From: Methylococcales bacterium
Lineage (GTDB): Bacteria > Pseudomonadota > Gammaproteobacteria > Methylococcales > Methylomonadaceae
Direction: 5' to 3'
Assembly (NCBI GenBank): GCA_030654015.1
Contig: JAURYI010000110.1
Span: 17,333 to 81,332 of the forward strand
DNA length: 64,000 nucleotides
The position numbers and the translations under genes are program-made. The notes below the pieces were generated by a model. It did no database searches. It was not told where the DNA came from and saw nothing but the letters and a program-made list of their open reading frames with translations. Shown piece by piece: positions 17,390 to 26,368 of this stretch. Position 1 is the stretch's first letter. Each line of letters begins with the position of its first letter.

Positions 17390-19903
17390 TTAAAATTCCA
17401 CGCGCACTGAACCTACCGCCATCAACGGCGCACCAGGGGAGATAGCTAGCGCAGGTGCAATATTCAACTCTGGATCGGTGGACTCGTAATATTGTTTATC
17501 GAGCAGATTGCGGATATTGATTTGCGCGGTGACTTTGGATTTTTTGATATGCCATTGATACGCGGCAAACGCATCCATGCGTACATAGCCTGGTAGTTGG
17601 AAGGTGTTGTCGATATTACCTTCGCGCTGACCTGCGGCAACACCGCCTACGCCCACACTCAAACCATTCAGGGGTTCATGGACACTAAAGTCATATTTAA
17701 GCCACAAACTACCCGCGTTTTCAGGAACGTTACTTAAACGCTTGCCTTCATAACCACTGGCATCTTTGGTGACTCGAGCATCGGTATAGGCATAACTGCC
17801 TATCAAACTTAAACCATTGGTGATTTGCCCTGTGACATCAAGTTCAATGCCCTGACTGCGTTGCTTACCGATAGCGATACTGTCTGTTGTATCTGCGGTA
17901 CTTAAATCAGGAGTCAATAAATTTTCTTTGGTTAAGTGATAATAAGCCAGCGTTGCCAGTAAGCGGTCATTGAATAATGAGGTTTTAATGCCCGCTTCAA
18001 ACTGTTCGCCGATTTGCGGGTCAAAAGACGCACCTGTCGCAGATATGCCATTATTGGCACCGAATGAGGTTGTCCAGTTACCGTAAAAACTCAACTCTTT
18101 GATAGGATCATACAAAATGCCAACGCGAGGGCTGAAACCACTGTCAAAGCGTCTGGAGTTAGCTATATCAGCGGTCGCTGCTGAATAACTGCCGCCTCTG
18201 CCTCTGCCTGTTTCAGTCCAGTCATAACGCCCGCCACCCATGATGTGCAGTTTGTCCCACAGGGTAATCTGGTCTTGAAAATAAATGCCTTCCCATTGAT
18301 TGTAGAACGTGTTCTGGTTTCTACCCGGGCGTTGGGTTTGCATCAGCGCGGTATTGATAACTGATTGCGGAATGCCATAACTGGGCGCGGGATTGTAAAT
18401 GTTAATGGCTAAAGCGGGGTCAGCCGCATTCCAAAAACCAGTCGTGCCATAATCATGAAATGCGCGGTAGAAATCAAAACCCAATAACACATCATGCTTG
18501 GTAAAACCCAGATTGAATTTTCCTGTTAAATCAATGTTAGTGGTGTATTTTTGCGCAGAATCCTCTTCACGAAACACATTGCGCTGCATGATGCCTGTTG
18601 TTTGATCCAATGCGCCCGCAGGATCAAACGCAGGTGCGGGATTGACAAAGGTTTGATTGGCATTGTCGAAACTGGCAAGGAAGCGATTATGTATCGCCCA
18701 ATCTTCATTAAAGCGATGATTGAATAAGGTATTGAGCTGTACTTGATTGAACTGGCTTTTAGGCGTGTTAGGATCGTCTAATGAGCGACTAATCGGGATG
18801 GACGCAGGACGATTGCCAATCGCTGGAATACCAAAATCAGACCTGAAATCCTGATCAACCACCTGCAATTCTATCGTCGCATCGGTTGATTCAGTGGGTC
18901 GCCAAGTGAGACTGGGTGCGAATAACATTCGGTTATTGAAGACAAAATCTCTGAACGAGTTATTGTTTTGATATGAACCTGTAAAACGGTACAACAGCGT
19001 TTTGTCTTTATCAATCGGCCCTGTGGCATCCCATTCCGTCCGATATAAATCATAAGAACCAAAACGTTGTTCCAGCGAATAATACGGTACGTCTAACGGT
19101 TTTTTGGTGGTGAGATTAATTAAGCCGCCAGGTTCGGTACGACCATAAAGCTGTGCAGGCCCTTTCAGCACTTCAACGCTTTGTAAGTTAGCCGTGTCTA
19201 ATTCAACAGGAAAATCATCGTTGGATTTAAGTCCGTTACGATAAATATTCTGGCTGAAAAAGCCACGGACAATAAAATTATTACCCATACCCAAGGTTTG
19301 TTGAGGGCGTACACCACTGACGTTTTCCAGCACATCCGCAAGCCGTGTGACTTTTTGATCATCCATTACCGCTCTTGGCACGACCTGTACAGACATCGGC
19401 GTTTCCATAATCGGCGTATCAGTCTTGGTGGCAGTGCTGGAATTAGGTACTGCATAACCTTTGTTATAAGGGTCAGTGGCATCCCATACGGTTTTATCTG
19501 TCACATTCACTGTTTTTAACGTAGTAGCATCTGCACTACTCGGCGGATTAGCGACTTCTTTTTTGTTATCCACTTTTGCCAGCATAATCGCGCCATTTGC
19601 GCTACTGTGCGCCGTTATACCCGTGCCGACTAACAATTTTTGCAAGGCTTGTTGAGGTGAATAACTACCAGATACGGCGTGAGATTGTTGATTTTTGACG
19701 GTCTCAACGGGATAGACCAGCTTCAAATTAGCACTATCAGCCAGTTCAGTCAGGGCATTGTCTAAAGGTTGTGCGGGGATATTGAAGTGTTGGGTCGAGC
19801 TGTCTGCCATCACAGCTAATGGCATAACACCGACCAGAACAGCGGCGATTGCCGACAGTTTGAATAACGGGTAACTGCTTTGCGTAAGATTATGTTTGTT
19901 CAT
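17390..19903 (-). CDS. TonB-dependent siderophore receptor with STN signalling domain
   Basis: Outer-membrane transporter for a ferric-siderophore or similar metallophore, 837 residues. Order: signal peptide to about residue 33 (ending PLAVMA), STN/secretin-TonB domain at about 38-112 (FNIPAQPLDNALTELADSAN), a linker, a plug domain at about 160-275 (ETPMSVQVVPRAV, RGFFSQNIYRNGL, LKGPAQLYG, EPGGLINLTTK), and a 22-strand barrel ending in VRVEF with terminal Phe. The STN domain lets the loaded receptor signal to FecR and FecI, whose genes lie directly upstream. ATG at 19903 with GGAG close before. The ligand cannot be read from sequence. Confidence 0.93.
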   Translation of the reverse strand: MNKHNLTQSSYPLFKLSAIAAVLVGVMPLAVMADSSTQHFNIPAQPLDNALTELADSANLKLVYPVETVKNQQSHAVSGSYSPQQALQKLLVGTGITAHSSANGAIMLAKVDNKKEVANPPSSADATTLKTVNVTDKTVWDATDPYNKGYAVPNSSTATKTDTPIMETPMSVQVVPRAVMDDQKVTRLADVLENVSGVRPQQTLGMGNNFIVRGFFSQNIYRNGLKSNDDFPVELDTANLQSVEVLKGPAQLYGRTEPGGLINLTTKKPLDVPYYSLEQRFGSYDLYRTEWDATGPIDKDKTLLYRFTGSYQNNNSFRDFVFNNRMLFAPSLTWRPTESTDATIELQVVDQDFRSDFGIPAIGNRPASIPISRSLDDPNTPKSQFNQVQLNTLFNHRFNEDWAIHNRFLASFDNANQTFVNPAPAFDPAGALDQTTGIMQRNVFREEDSAQKYTTNIDLTGKFNLGFTKHDVLLGFDFYRAFHDYGTTGFWNAADPALAINIYNPAPSYGIPQSVINTALMQTQRPGRNQNTFYNQWEGIYFQDQITLWDKLHIMGGGRYDWTETGRGRGGSYSAATADIANSRRFDSGFSPRVGILYDPIKELSFYGNWTTSFGANNGISATGASFDPQIGEQFEAGIKTSLFNDRLLATLAYYHLTKENLLTPDLSTADTTDSIAIGKQRSQGIELDVTGQITNGLSLIGSYAYTDARVTKDASGYEGKRLSNVPENAGSLWLKYDFSVHEPLNGLSVGVGGVAAGQREGNIDNTFQLPGYVRMDAFAAYQWHIKKSKVTAQINIRNLLDKQYYESTDPELNIAPALAISPGAPLMAVGSVRVEF

Positions 19904-20005
19904 TTTTTCTCCATGACAATAAAAACGGCATCAGCCGATAATTATTAAGACGAATCGCAGAGAAAATCTTGTAATGAAAAATAAAAAATTTATTGCTGTG
20001 TACGA

Positions 20006-20962
20006 TTACTGACTGTGTACCAGCGTCAACCAAGGCGTGATATGTGCTGTTTTCAACGGTAAGGATTCGCCAAGCATTGCCATAACGGTATCATAATCAT
20101 TCAGAGGAAACGCGCCGCTGACCCGCAGTTGCGCTAATGCGTCGTCGGTGATGATAATTTTGCCTGAGTAATAACGGTTCAAATCGGCAATCACATCGAC
20201 TAAGGCTTGATTTTTCACCAGTAATTTACCGCGTTGCCACGCAGTGTGTTGTTTTAGATTAACCGCTTCTACGGTTTCCAAACCTTTGTTACGGCTATAA
20301 CGCGCTTGTTGCCCCTCTTCAATGCGCACATTCTGATTGTAATCGGCATCTTGAGGAGCTTTGATGCCGACCGCGTGTTCTATGACCGTGACGCGGGTAT
20401 CTTGTTTTTCATCCAACACTTCAAAAACAGTTCCCAATGCTTTAACTACCGCGTCATCGGTCTCGACTTCAAACGGGCTGTTGACATTGGCGGCGACGGT
20501 AAATTGTGCCTGTCCGTGTAATAACTTGATGTGTCGTCTATTGGTGTTCCATTCGATGACCAGCGCGGTATCGGTATTTAACATGACCTGACTGCCATCG
20601 CTTAAGGTAATGGTTTTTTGTTCACCGACAGCGGTATAGTAATCACTTAACCATAGGTCAGACAGCGTGGAAAATTGGGTAATGAACGCGGAAATTAACA
20701 CCGTCACCGCTAAACCCAGTGCCACACGCGGCAGTATTTTAGGTTTTTGTGGGGCGGGTGTTGTGATGTGTACTGGAAATGCCGCACCCATGTCCTGCCA
20801 TAATTGCTCGGCTTCCTGATAGGCGGCTTGATGTGACGGGCTGCGATTTTTCCACTGATATGCCTGTTGCTCATCGGCTTCGGTAGCAATACCTGAGTGT
20901 AACAAAATGACCCATTCTATGGCCTGATCCGATAAGGTAGTTATTTGCGAAAGAGATGACAC
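20006..20962 (-). CDS. FecR-family anti-sigma/signal transducer
   Basis: Inner-membrane regulator passing the receptor signal to the ECF sigma factor. Of 318 residues, 1-75 form the cytoplasmic sigma-binding part (AIEWVILLHSG, then AYQWKNRSPSHQAAYQEAEQLW), about 88-110 a transmembrane helix, and 125-225 the periplasmic FecR domain (GEQKTITLSDGSQVMLNTDTAL, VTVIEHAVGI). The C-terminal part (about 235-318) resembles an STN-type fold that contacts the receptor. The start codon is GTG at 20962. It stands between the sigma factor gene and its receptor gene, the classic FecI-FecR-FecA order. Confidence 0.92.
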   Translation of the reverse strand: MSSLSQITTLSDQAIEWVILLHSGIATEADEQQAYQWKNRSPSHQAAYQEAEQLWQDMGAAFPVHITTPAPQKPKILPRVALGLAVTVLISAFITQFSTLSDLWLSDYYTAVGEQKTITLSDGSQVMLNTDTALVIEWNTNRRHIKLLHGQAQFTVAANVNSPFEVETDDAVVKALGTVFEVLDEKQDTRVTVIEHAVGIKAPQDADYNQNVRIEEGQQARYSRNKGLETVEAVNLKQHTAWQRGKLLVKNQALVDVIADLNRYYSGKIIITDDALAQLRVSGAFPLNDYDTVMAMLGESLPLKTAHITPWLTLVHSQ

Positions 20963-21047
20963 GACTAATCCTGTTTTGGGTGACGCTTGATAACTATGAC
21001 GTTTGAGGGTTTATTTCTTGCCTTATTCTACAAAAAAATAACCTTGG

Positions 21048-21572
21048 TCATTGATTTTTCAAGCGTTCACGACAATGGATCATCGCTTTGAACAAATGTT
21101 TGGCAACCATGCTGGTGGAAATATGCAGTTGTTCGGCAATCTCGGCATGAGAACGCCCTTCAATACGGTGCAGATAAAAAGCCAGACGGCATTTATCAGG
21201 CAATTCTGCTAACGCGGCATTAATCATTTCCAGTCGTTGTACTGCCAGATATTGTTCATCGGGTTGTGCGGTATTATCGGCAAGGCTGTGTAAAACGGCT
21301 TCATCAGTATCATGCGGCAAACGATTATTAGCACTACGCTGATAATCAATCACCAGATTGGCAACAATCCGAAACACGAAGGCGCGCGGATTGTCGATAG
21401 TGGTGATACTTGAATACTGCTGTAAGCGCAGATAAGCATCCTGCAAAATATCCTCTGACATTTCATTAGTGCCGATTTTTCGGGTGATGAAGCGATTTAA
21501 TTCCGCACGATGCTGATTAATCAGCAGTATAAAAGGGTCAGAAGGGAATTTTAATACGTTATTTTTGGACAT
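21048..21572 (-). CDS. FecI-type ECF RNA polymerase sigma factor
   Basis: Extracytoplasmic-function sigma factor expected to switch on the adjacent receptor gene when FecR is triggered. Region 2 is at about residues 20-90 (DILQDAYLRLQQY, NPRAFVFRIVANLVIDYQR) and region 4 at about 115-170 (LAELPDKCRLAFYLHRIEGRSHAEIAEQL). The ATG at 21572 gives 173 residues; the frame opens earlier with a TTG at 21605 but the extra 11 residues look non-native. The stop lies 85 bases before fecR. Iron control through Fur is usual for this family, but no convincing Fur box was seen. Confidence 0.92.
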   Translation of the reverse strand: MSKNNVLKFPSDPFILLINQHRAELNRFITRKIGTNEMSEDILQDAYLRLQQYSSITTIDNPRAFVFRIVANLVIDYQRSANNRLPHDTDEAVLHSLADNTAQPDEQYLAVQRLEMINAALAELPDKCRLAFYLHRIEGRSHAEIAEQLHISTSMVAKHLFKAMIHCRERLKNQ

Positions 21573-21740
21573 AGGCAAAGCACAGTAAGCGGTGAACCTA
21601 TGCAATAAAGCATTTTCTATGCCGTGAGCTTAACGCCTTGTTATCATTGCAAATGCTAGAAAAACGACACCAGCTATGTGCGTGATATGCCGCAAATTTA
21701 AGTGATATGACTCTGTTGGCTGTTTTTGTAAATAGTGAGT

Positions 21741-21772
21741 AGCGGAGTACAAACTCTGGTTTGTACTCCGCT
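21741..21772. repeat. GGAGTACAAAC hairpin, copy 2
   Basis: A perfect 14-base stem: AGCGGAGTACAAAC at 21741-21754 and its complement at 21759-21772, with a TCTG tetraloop. The bases after it (CTATATCAAAATATAAA) are also found with small changes after copy 3, so the conserved unit is longer than the hairpin. It lies in the 340-base gap between the DJ-1 gene end and the first sigma factor gene. Confidence 0.75.
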
Positions 21773-21829
21773 ATATCAAAATATAAAAGCTAAGTTCTTA
21801 GCCGTAAGTCAGGATGTATTGCTGAATAC

Positions 21830-21874
21830 TGGAGGTCAGGCTTTGCCTGACTTGCAAGCGAAGCTTGCACTCCA
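21830..21874. repeat. Cloverleaf-like double hairpin repeat
   Basis: TGGAG at 21830-21834 pairs with CTCCA at 21870-21874 and encloses two hairpins: GTCAGGC/GCCTGAC at 21835-21851 with a TTT loop, and TGCAAGC/GCTTGCA at 21853-21869 with a GAA loop. The result is a compact three-way junction. A diverged copy of the first arm occurs at 25262-25278. It is probably a dispersed REP-type element; a bidirectional terminator role is possible. Confidence 0.65.
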
Positions 21875-21912
21875 AACACACGCAAATTTATTACTACATA
21901 CTTACCTGATAC

Positions 21913-22779
21913 TTAAACCGCCTCCCTCATGCCTTGTATAAGGGGCGCGAACATATCGGTGATATTGTCTTTGACAAAGGGGCTGGCTTTGTCAGGTGAG
22001 CCTGAATCAAAAGGCGGGGCGGGATTGTATTCTGCTTGCAGTTGCAGGACTTCGGCGTACATTTTGCCGCGTAACGCGGCGACAATTTCCAGACCGAAAT
22101 CCAGCCCCGCCGTTACGCCGCCGCCTGTGACTAAATTACCATCCCAAACCACCCGCTGTTTAACGGGGGTCGCGCCGAATTCTGACAATAATTCCAGTGC
22201 GACCCAATGCGAAGTGGCTTTTTTGCCTTTCAATAATCCCGCTTTACCCAGCAGTAAACTCCCTGTGCAGACGCTGGTGAGGTATTTGGCAGTCGCGGCG
22301 CGATTGGCGATAAAGTCAATCAGCCGCGTATTTTTCATGGCTGCCAGTGTGCCGCTCGCACCACCTGGAATAAAAAGAATATCCAGATTTTTGGGGCAAT
22401 CCTGTTGCGTATGTGTCGGTACGATGGCTAATTTTTCGCCACTGATGACGGGTTTTAAGTCATCGGTGGGGGAAATTAAATAGATTTTCGCGCCCATCAT
22501 AGAAGCAAACAGATAGTGCGGTGCGACCATATCCAAGGCGGCAAAGCCTTGGTATAACACCATGCCGATATGCTCTTCGCCCATCATTTTAAAATTACCG
22601 TCTTTGACAGACATAAAGGCTTCGTGGGCTTTTTTAGATTTTGCATCCGCTTCATTTTTACTTAAAGGCGGTGGTACGCTGGTTTTATGGCTATCAGGTG
22701 AGGCGGCACACGAGAGCAAGGGCGCAAGGCTTGCACTGCCGATGAGCGCGAGTTTGGTAAATTGACGGCGATTCATCAT
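21913..22779 (-). CDS. Tat-exported DJ-1/PfpI lipoprotein, isonitrile hydratase-like
   Basis: A DJ-1/PfpI superfamily protein of 288 residues with an unusual export signal. The N-terminus has a twin-arginine motif NRRQFTKLAL followed by a hydrophobic stretch and a lipobox LLSC (C24), so a Tat-exported lipoprotein is predicted. The folded domain (about 68-265) carries the set used by isonitrile hydratase InhA: D83 in ALDMVAP and C171-T172 in SVCTGS, then TSHWVALELL and GGGVTAGLDFGLEI. The enzyme in Pseudomonas adds water to isonitriles; activity here is inferred. The gene begins eight bases after the second receptor gene, so it is in that operon and may act on a ligand or its breakdown product. 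Confidence 0.8.
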   Translation of the reverse strand: MMNRRQFTKLALIGSASLAPLLSCAASPDSHKTSVPPPLSKNEADAKSKKAHEAFMSVKDGNFKMMGEEHIGMVLYQGFAALDMVAPHYLFASMMGAKIYLISPTDDLKPVISGEKLAIVPTHTQQDCPKNLDILFIPGGASGTLAAMKNTRLIDFIANRAATAKYLTSVCTGSLLLGKAGLLKGKKATSHWVALELLSEFGATPVKQRVVWDGNLVTGGGVTAGLDFGLEIVAALRGKMYAEVLQLQAEYNPAPPFDSGSPDKASPFVKDNITDMFAPLIQGMREAV

Positions 22780-22786
22780 AAGTTCC

Positions 22787-25168
22787 TTAATATTTGAATG
22801 AAGCGGTGAAATAGGCAGATGTACCTTCTGACGGTATCACGCGCCCATCAAAGTAACCGAATGCTTGATAATAACGTTCATTGGTCAGATTTTTGACCGT
22901 TGCGGACACTTTAAAATTTTGTTTTTCATAGGCAATACTGGCATCAAAATTGTGATAACCATCCGCTTTGAAAGTATTGTTGTTGGATAAATACGCGGCT
23001 GATTGTGCATACAGACCGCCGCCGACGCTTAAACCTTGCAATAGCGGTTGTTGAAAACGATAGTTCACCCACAACCGCCCTGTATTTTCAGGCACGAGCA
23101 GCAGTCGGTTATTTTTTGGCACACCTGCTAAATCATCGGTAAAGCGCGCATCGGTGTGGGCATAGTTCGCTAAAATACTTAACGCTTCGGTGGCTTGCCA
23201 CGTTACATCAGCTTCAATGCCGCGTGAACGCTGTTGTCCCTTGGCGACAGAGCGAAAAAAGCGATCACTATTATCTCTTACTGCAACATTGGTACGGTCG
23301 ATTTGATAACCCGCTATTTGTCCTGTTACTTGCTCTGCGATATTGAATTTAATGCCGCCTTCCAGTGAGGTGGATTCTTCGGGTTGCGGTGTTCCTGAAA
23401 AATTAACAAACGGTTGTCCGCGCATCCCTTCGCTGTAGTTGATAAATAATGAAAATTCATTCGTTACATCAAATACTGCCCCGACACGCGGTAATATTTT
23501 GGTTTTGCTGGCTTTAGAACTCGCTTTTGTCGAGGTGTTTTGAAAGTCGGTGGTGACATGACCTGCGCGAACGCTGGTTAATAAATGAAAGCGATCATAA
23601 ATCGTGCTTTGTAACTGCACATAGCCGCCGTAAGTGGTGTTATGGACAAATTGATTAATCTTGCCCTCGCCTGCTTGTTTGTAGGCTAATGTCGATACTA
23701 AAGGCTGTTTATTTAAATTAATAAAGCCAGTATTCATCATATCGACATCCATAAAGCCTTGGTCTTGATAATCACTGTGATCCGCGCCGAATAACACCGT
23801 GTTTTTAGTTCTGCCCATATCAAATTTAGCGGTAGCATTCCCTAAAAAGCTGCGTTCTTCCTGTTGTTGGAATAATTCTGCATTGGCTAAAAACCATGTA
23901 GAAGGTCTGAAAGCAGGTCTGTCAGCAGTAAAACCATCCGCGCCCGCCAGTGATTGCACTTTTTCATCAAATTGTGAATTGGCATAACGGGCTTTAAGAT
24001 TCATTGACCACATCTCATTGAATTTATGATCCAGCGAACCCCAGACACCGTTAAATTCACTGCGACTGTCTGGCATATCATTGGGGCCAACAAAGGTTTT
24101 TCTAGGTGTTGAAAAATTCCCTGTTATCGTGCCTGTTGCGGGTAAGCCTTGATATTCAGGTTGATTCCAGCGTGATACTTTGCCTTGTAATCTTAAAGTA
24201 GTGGTGTCATTGTTGGTGAAGGTTAAAATTGGATTGATGTTGTAACGCTCGGTTTTGACCACATCGAGATAACTGCCTGCGTTGGTATATTCACCCGTTA
24301 ATCGAAACAGGATATTATCCTTAAGCAGCGGCTGATTAACGTCAAAAAACGGTTGATAATAATTATTGGTGCCGATTCTTACCCCCACTTCCCCCGACTG
24401 CTTGGCGTTTGCCTGCTTGGAGGCAATGTTGACCACACCACCGACAGGTGCGCCTGCACCACCGCTATACAGAATGGCGTTACTGCCTTTTAAGACATCA
24501 ATGCGACCAATATTAATGGTACTTTCTCTATCACCTGGGTTGTAATACTGACTGAAACCATCCAACAACTGCTCGGCGCGAAAACCGCGAATGCGCGTAT
24601 AGTCAACACTGGGAGTAAAAACCGCGTTATTACTTACCACGCCGCTGACATTGCGTAAACTTTCGCTAACAGTAACGCTTTGTTGATCGTCAATTAACGC
24701 CCGCTTAATCACCTGAATGGATTGCGGTGTTTGCATAATCGGCGTATCGGTTCGGGTCGCGGACGTGCTGTTCAATGCGGTATAATTTTTGTTGAAATCG
24801 TCATCACTCTCACCGATAACCGTCATTTCTTTTAACTCAGTGGTCATCGTGCCATCCGCCGTTTTTGCTTGTACAGGTTTAATGGTGACCGTGCCGTTAT
24901 CCGCTACATCAGCGGTCAGTCCGCTGTCTGCCAGTAGTAATTTTGCTGCCTGACCAGTGCTGTAGTTGCCTTTTAATGCGGGGCTTTTTTTGCCTGTGGT
25001 ACTTTGCTCAGCGTAGAGCATTTGCGAACCGGATTGATTTGCCAGCGTTTGCAGCGACTGGCTTAACGGTTGTGCGGGAATGTTGAAAGTATGGGTTTGT
25101 TCTGCGTAAGCGGGATGTGCCAATAGTGCCAAAATAGCAATGCGTAGCGGATTTGAATGTAAGGTCAT
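22787..25168 (-). CDS. TonB-dependent siderophore receptor with STN signalling domain (second)
   Basis: Second outer-membrane metallophore receptor, 793 residues. Signal peptide of about 22 residues ending AYA, STN domain at about 26-100 (FNIPAQPLSQSLQTLANQSGSQ), linker, plug at about 140-250 (QTPQSIQVIKRALI, RGFRAEQLLDGF, LKGSNAILY, PVGGVVNIASK) and a barrel ending in TASFKY. It is related to the first receptor in layout (the TATRTDTPIMQTP stretch before the plug is nearly shared) but differs widely through the barrel, which suggests another ligand. ATG 25168 with GGAG upstream. Regulated most likely by the sigma/FecR pair immediately upstream. Confidence 0.93.
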   Translation of the reverse strand: MTLHSNPLRIAILALLAHPAYAEQTHTFNIPAQPLSQSLQTLANQSGSQMLYAEQSTTGKKSPALKGNYSTGQAAKLLLADSGLTADVADNGTVTIKPVQAKTADGTMTTELKEMTVIGESDDDFNKNYTALNSTSATRTDTPIMQTPQSIQVIKRALIDDQQSVTVSESLRNVSGVVSNNAVFTPSVDYTRIRGFRAEQLLDGFSQYYNPGDRESTINIGRIDVLKGSNAILYSGGAGAPVGGVVNIASKQANAKQSGEVGVRIGTNNYYQPFFDVNQPLLKDNILFRLTGEYTNAGSYLDVVKTERYNINPILTFTNNDTTTLRLQGKVSRWNQPEYQGLPATGTITGNFSTPRKTFVGPNDMPDSRSEFNGVWGSLDHKFNEMWSMNLKARYANSQFDEKVQSLAGADGFTADRPAFRPSTWFLANAELFQQQEERSFLGNATAKFDMGRTKNTVLFGADHSDYQDQGFMDVDMMNTGFINLNKQPLVSTLAYKQAGEGKINQFVHNTTYGGYVQLQSTIYDRFHLLTSVRAGHVTTDFQNTSTKASSKASKTKILPRVGAVFDVTNEFSLFINYSEGMRGQPFVNFSGTPQPEESTSLEGGIKFNIAEQVTGQIAGYQIDRTNVAVRDNSDRFFRSVAKGQQRSRGIEADVTWQATEALSILANYAHTDARFTDDLAGVPKNNRLLLVPENTGRLWVNYRFQQPLLQGLSVGGGLYAQSAAYLSNNNTFKADGYHNFDASIAYEKQNFKVSATVKNLTNERYYQAFGYFDGRVIPSEGTSAYFTASFKY

Positions 25169-25261
25169 CGAACGTTTTCTCCTTGGTTAAATGTGTGTCA
25201 TCAAGGGATAGACGTATCAAAGTAAAAAAGCCGCCAGTATTCCGCATTTTTTATCAGGTAA

Positions 25262-25278
25262 GTCAGGCAAAGCCCGAC
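25262..25278. repeat. Diverged GTCAGGC hairpin
   Basis: GTCAGGC at 25262-25268 pairs with GCCCGAC at 25272-25278 with one wobble and an AAA loop. It resembles the first arm of the element at 21830-21874 and lies between fecR and the receptor gene of the second module. Confidence 0.45.
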
Positions 25279-25283
25279 CTTCG

Positions 25284-26243
25284 CTAATGTGTCGAAGGCT
25301 TCAGCACAATTTCATGATTCGCCGTGTGGTGAACCGTCACGGGTAACAGACTGCTGATAGCATTGAGGGCATCATCAGGTTTGGCGGTATGAAACGTGCC
25401 GCTGACCCGTAAATCATTTAACCTTGCACTGTGCAGACGAATAGGGGTATTGTGATAGCGGCTCAGCTCAGCCAGTACCGCTTGTAGACTTTGGTTATGA
25501 AACACCATCTTGCCTTGTCGCCATGCGGTTAATTCCGCTATATTTAACTCGTCAGCGGCTTGAAATACGCCGTCATGATTAAATGCCAGTTGTTGCCCTG
25601 CAAGCAGTTGCCGCTTGTCCAGTGCTTCAACTTCCACAATGCCCTCCTGCACCCCGACCAGCACTTGTTCAGCTTGACGGTAAACATTAAACGCCGTACC
25701 AATATCACGAATGCGCCCATTATCGGCACGCACTTCAAACGGTTTCTGTTCATCATGAGCCACTTGAAAAAATACCTCACCGCGCACTAACTCGACACTG
25801 CGTTGCCAATGATTAAGATGCACACGCACTTCACTGTCAGTATTCAGTTCCAGCGTAGAACCATCCGCCAAGGTAACGGTTTGCCGTTCGCCTTTTGCCG
25901 TTGCATAGCTTTCAAAAGACCCCAACCAGCCGTTGGCTGAAAAGGCTGTCAGTCCCGCAACCAATAATAAAATACTCGCAAAGCGATACGACCACGTTGT
26001 TATCGGTGACTTGCGCCGATAAGATAAGGCTTGCTGACGTGCTGGAAAATCGGCGTTTTTAAATTGCGCCATCCATTGCCAATGTTTTTCAACCTGTTGG
26101 TACACAAGGCGATGATTGTCATCTTCTGCCAGCCAACGGGCAAACGCCTGACGATCCGCTTCCGTACAGGTTTCGGATTGCCGTGTCATCAGCCAGTCAA
26201 TGGCTTGCTGTCGCAATAATTTTTGAGAATGTTTGTTATTCAC
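25284..26243 (-). CDS. FecR-family anti-sigma/signal transducer (second)
   Basis: Second FecR-type membrane regulator, 319 residues. The cytoplasmic N-terminus (AIDWLMTRQSETCTEADRQAFARWL, LVYQQVEKHW) is followed by a transmembrane segment near 85-105 and the FecR domain (GERQTVTLADGSTLELNTDSEV, LVRGEVFFQVAHD, GTAFNVY). The C-terminus (LAELSRYHNTPIRL to end) is the receptor-contact STN-like part. GTG start at 26243. It lies between its sigma factor and receptor genes, repeating the order of the first module. Confidence 0.92.
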   Translation of the reverse strand: MNNKHSQKLLRQQAIDWLMTRQSETCTEADRQAFARWLAEDDNHRLVYQQVEKHWQWMAQFKNADFPARQQALSYRRKSPITTWSYRFASILLLVAGLTAFSANGWLGSFESYATAKGERQTVTLADGSTLELNTDSEVRVHLNHWQRSVELVRGEVFFQVAHDEQKPFEVRADNGRIRDIGTAFNVYRQAEQVLVGVQEGIVEVEALDKRQLLAGQQLAFNHDGVFQAADELNIAELTAWRQGKMVFHNQSLQAVLAELSRYHNTPIRLHSARLNDLRVSGTFHTAKPDDALNAISSLLPVTVHHTANHEIVLKPSTH

Positions 26244-26368
26244 TAAAGGCTTGATTCTTGTTATCGGCTTGCTGTGTATTCAACACTAGCATAAATTGCA
26301 GATTCTAGTGCCGCTTTCGGGTAAGCAGTCGTTGTTTAACGACGCTTAAAACATAGACGCACCAGCAT

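Noticed and set aside
21573..21700. Fur box upstream of the first sigma factor gene
   Set aside because: Only a short AATGATAA match was seen; it does not meet the 19-base consensus well enough.
21929..22483. 184-residue open frame antisense to the DJ-1 gene
   Set aside because: Opposite-strand shadow of a gene with intact active-site motifs.
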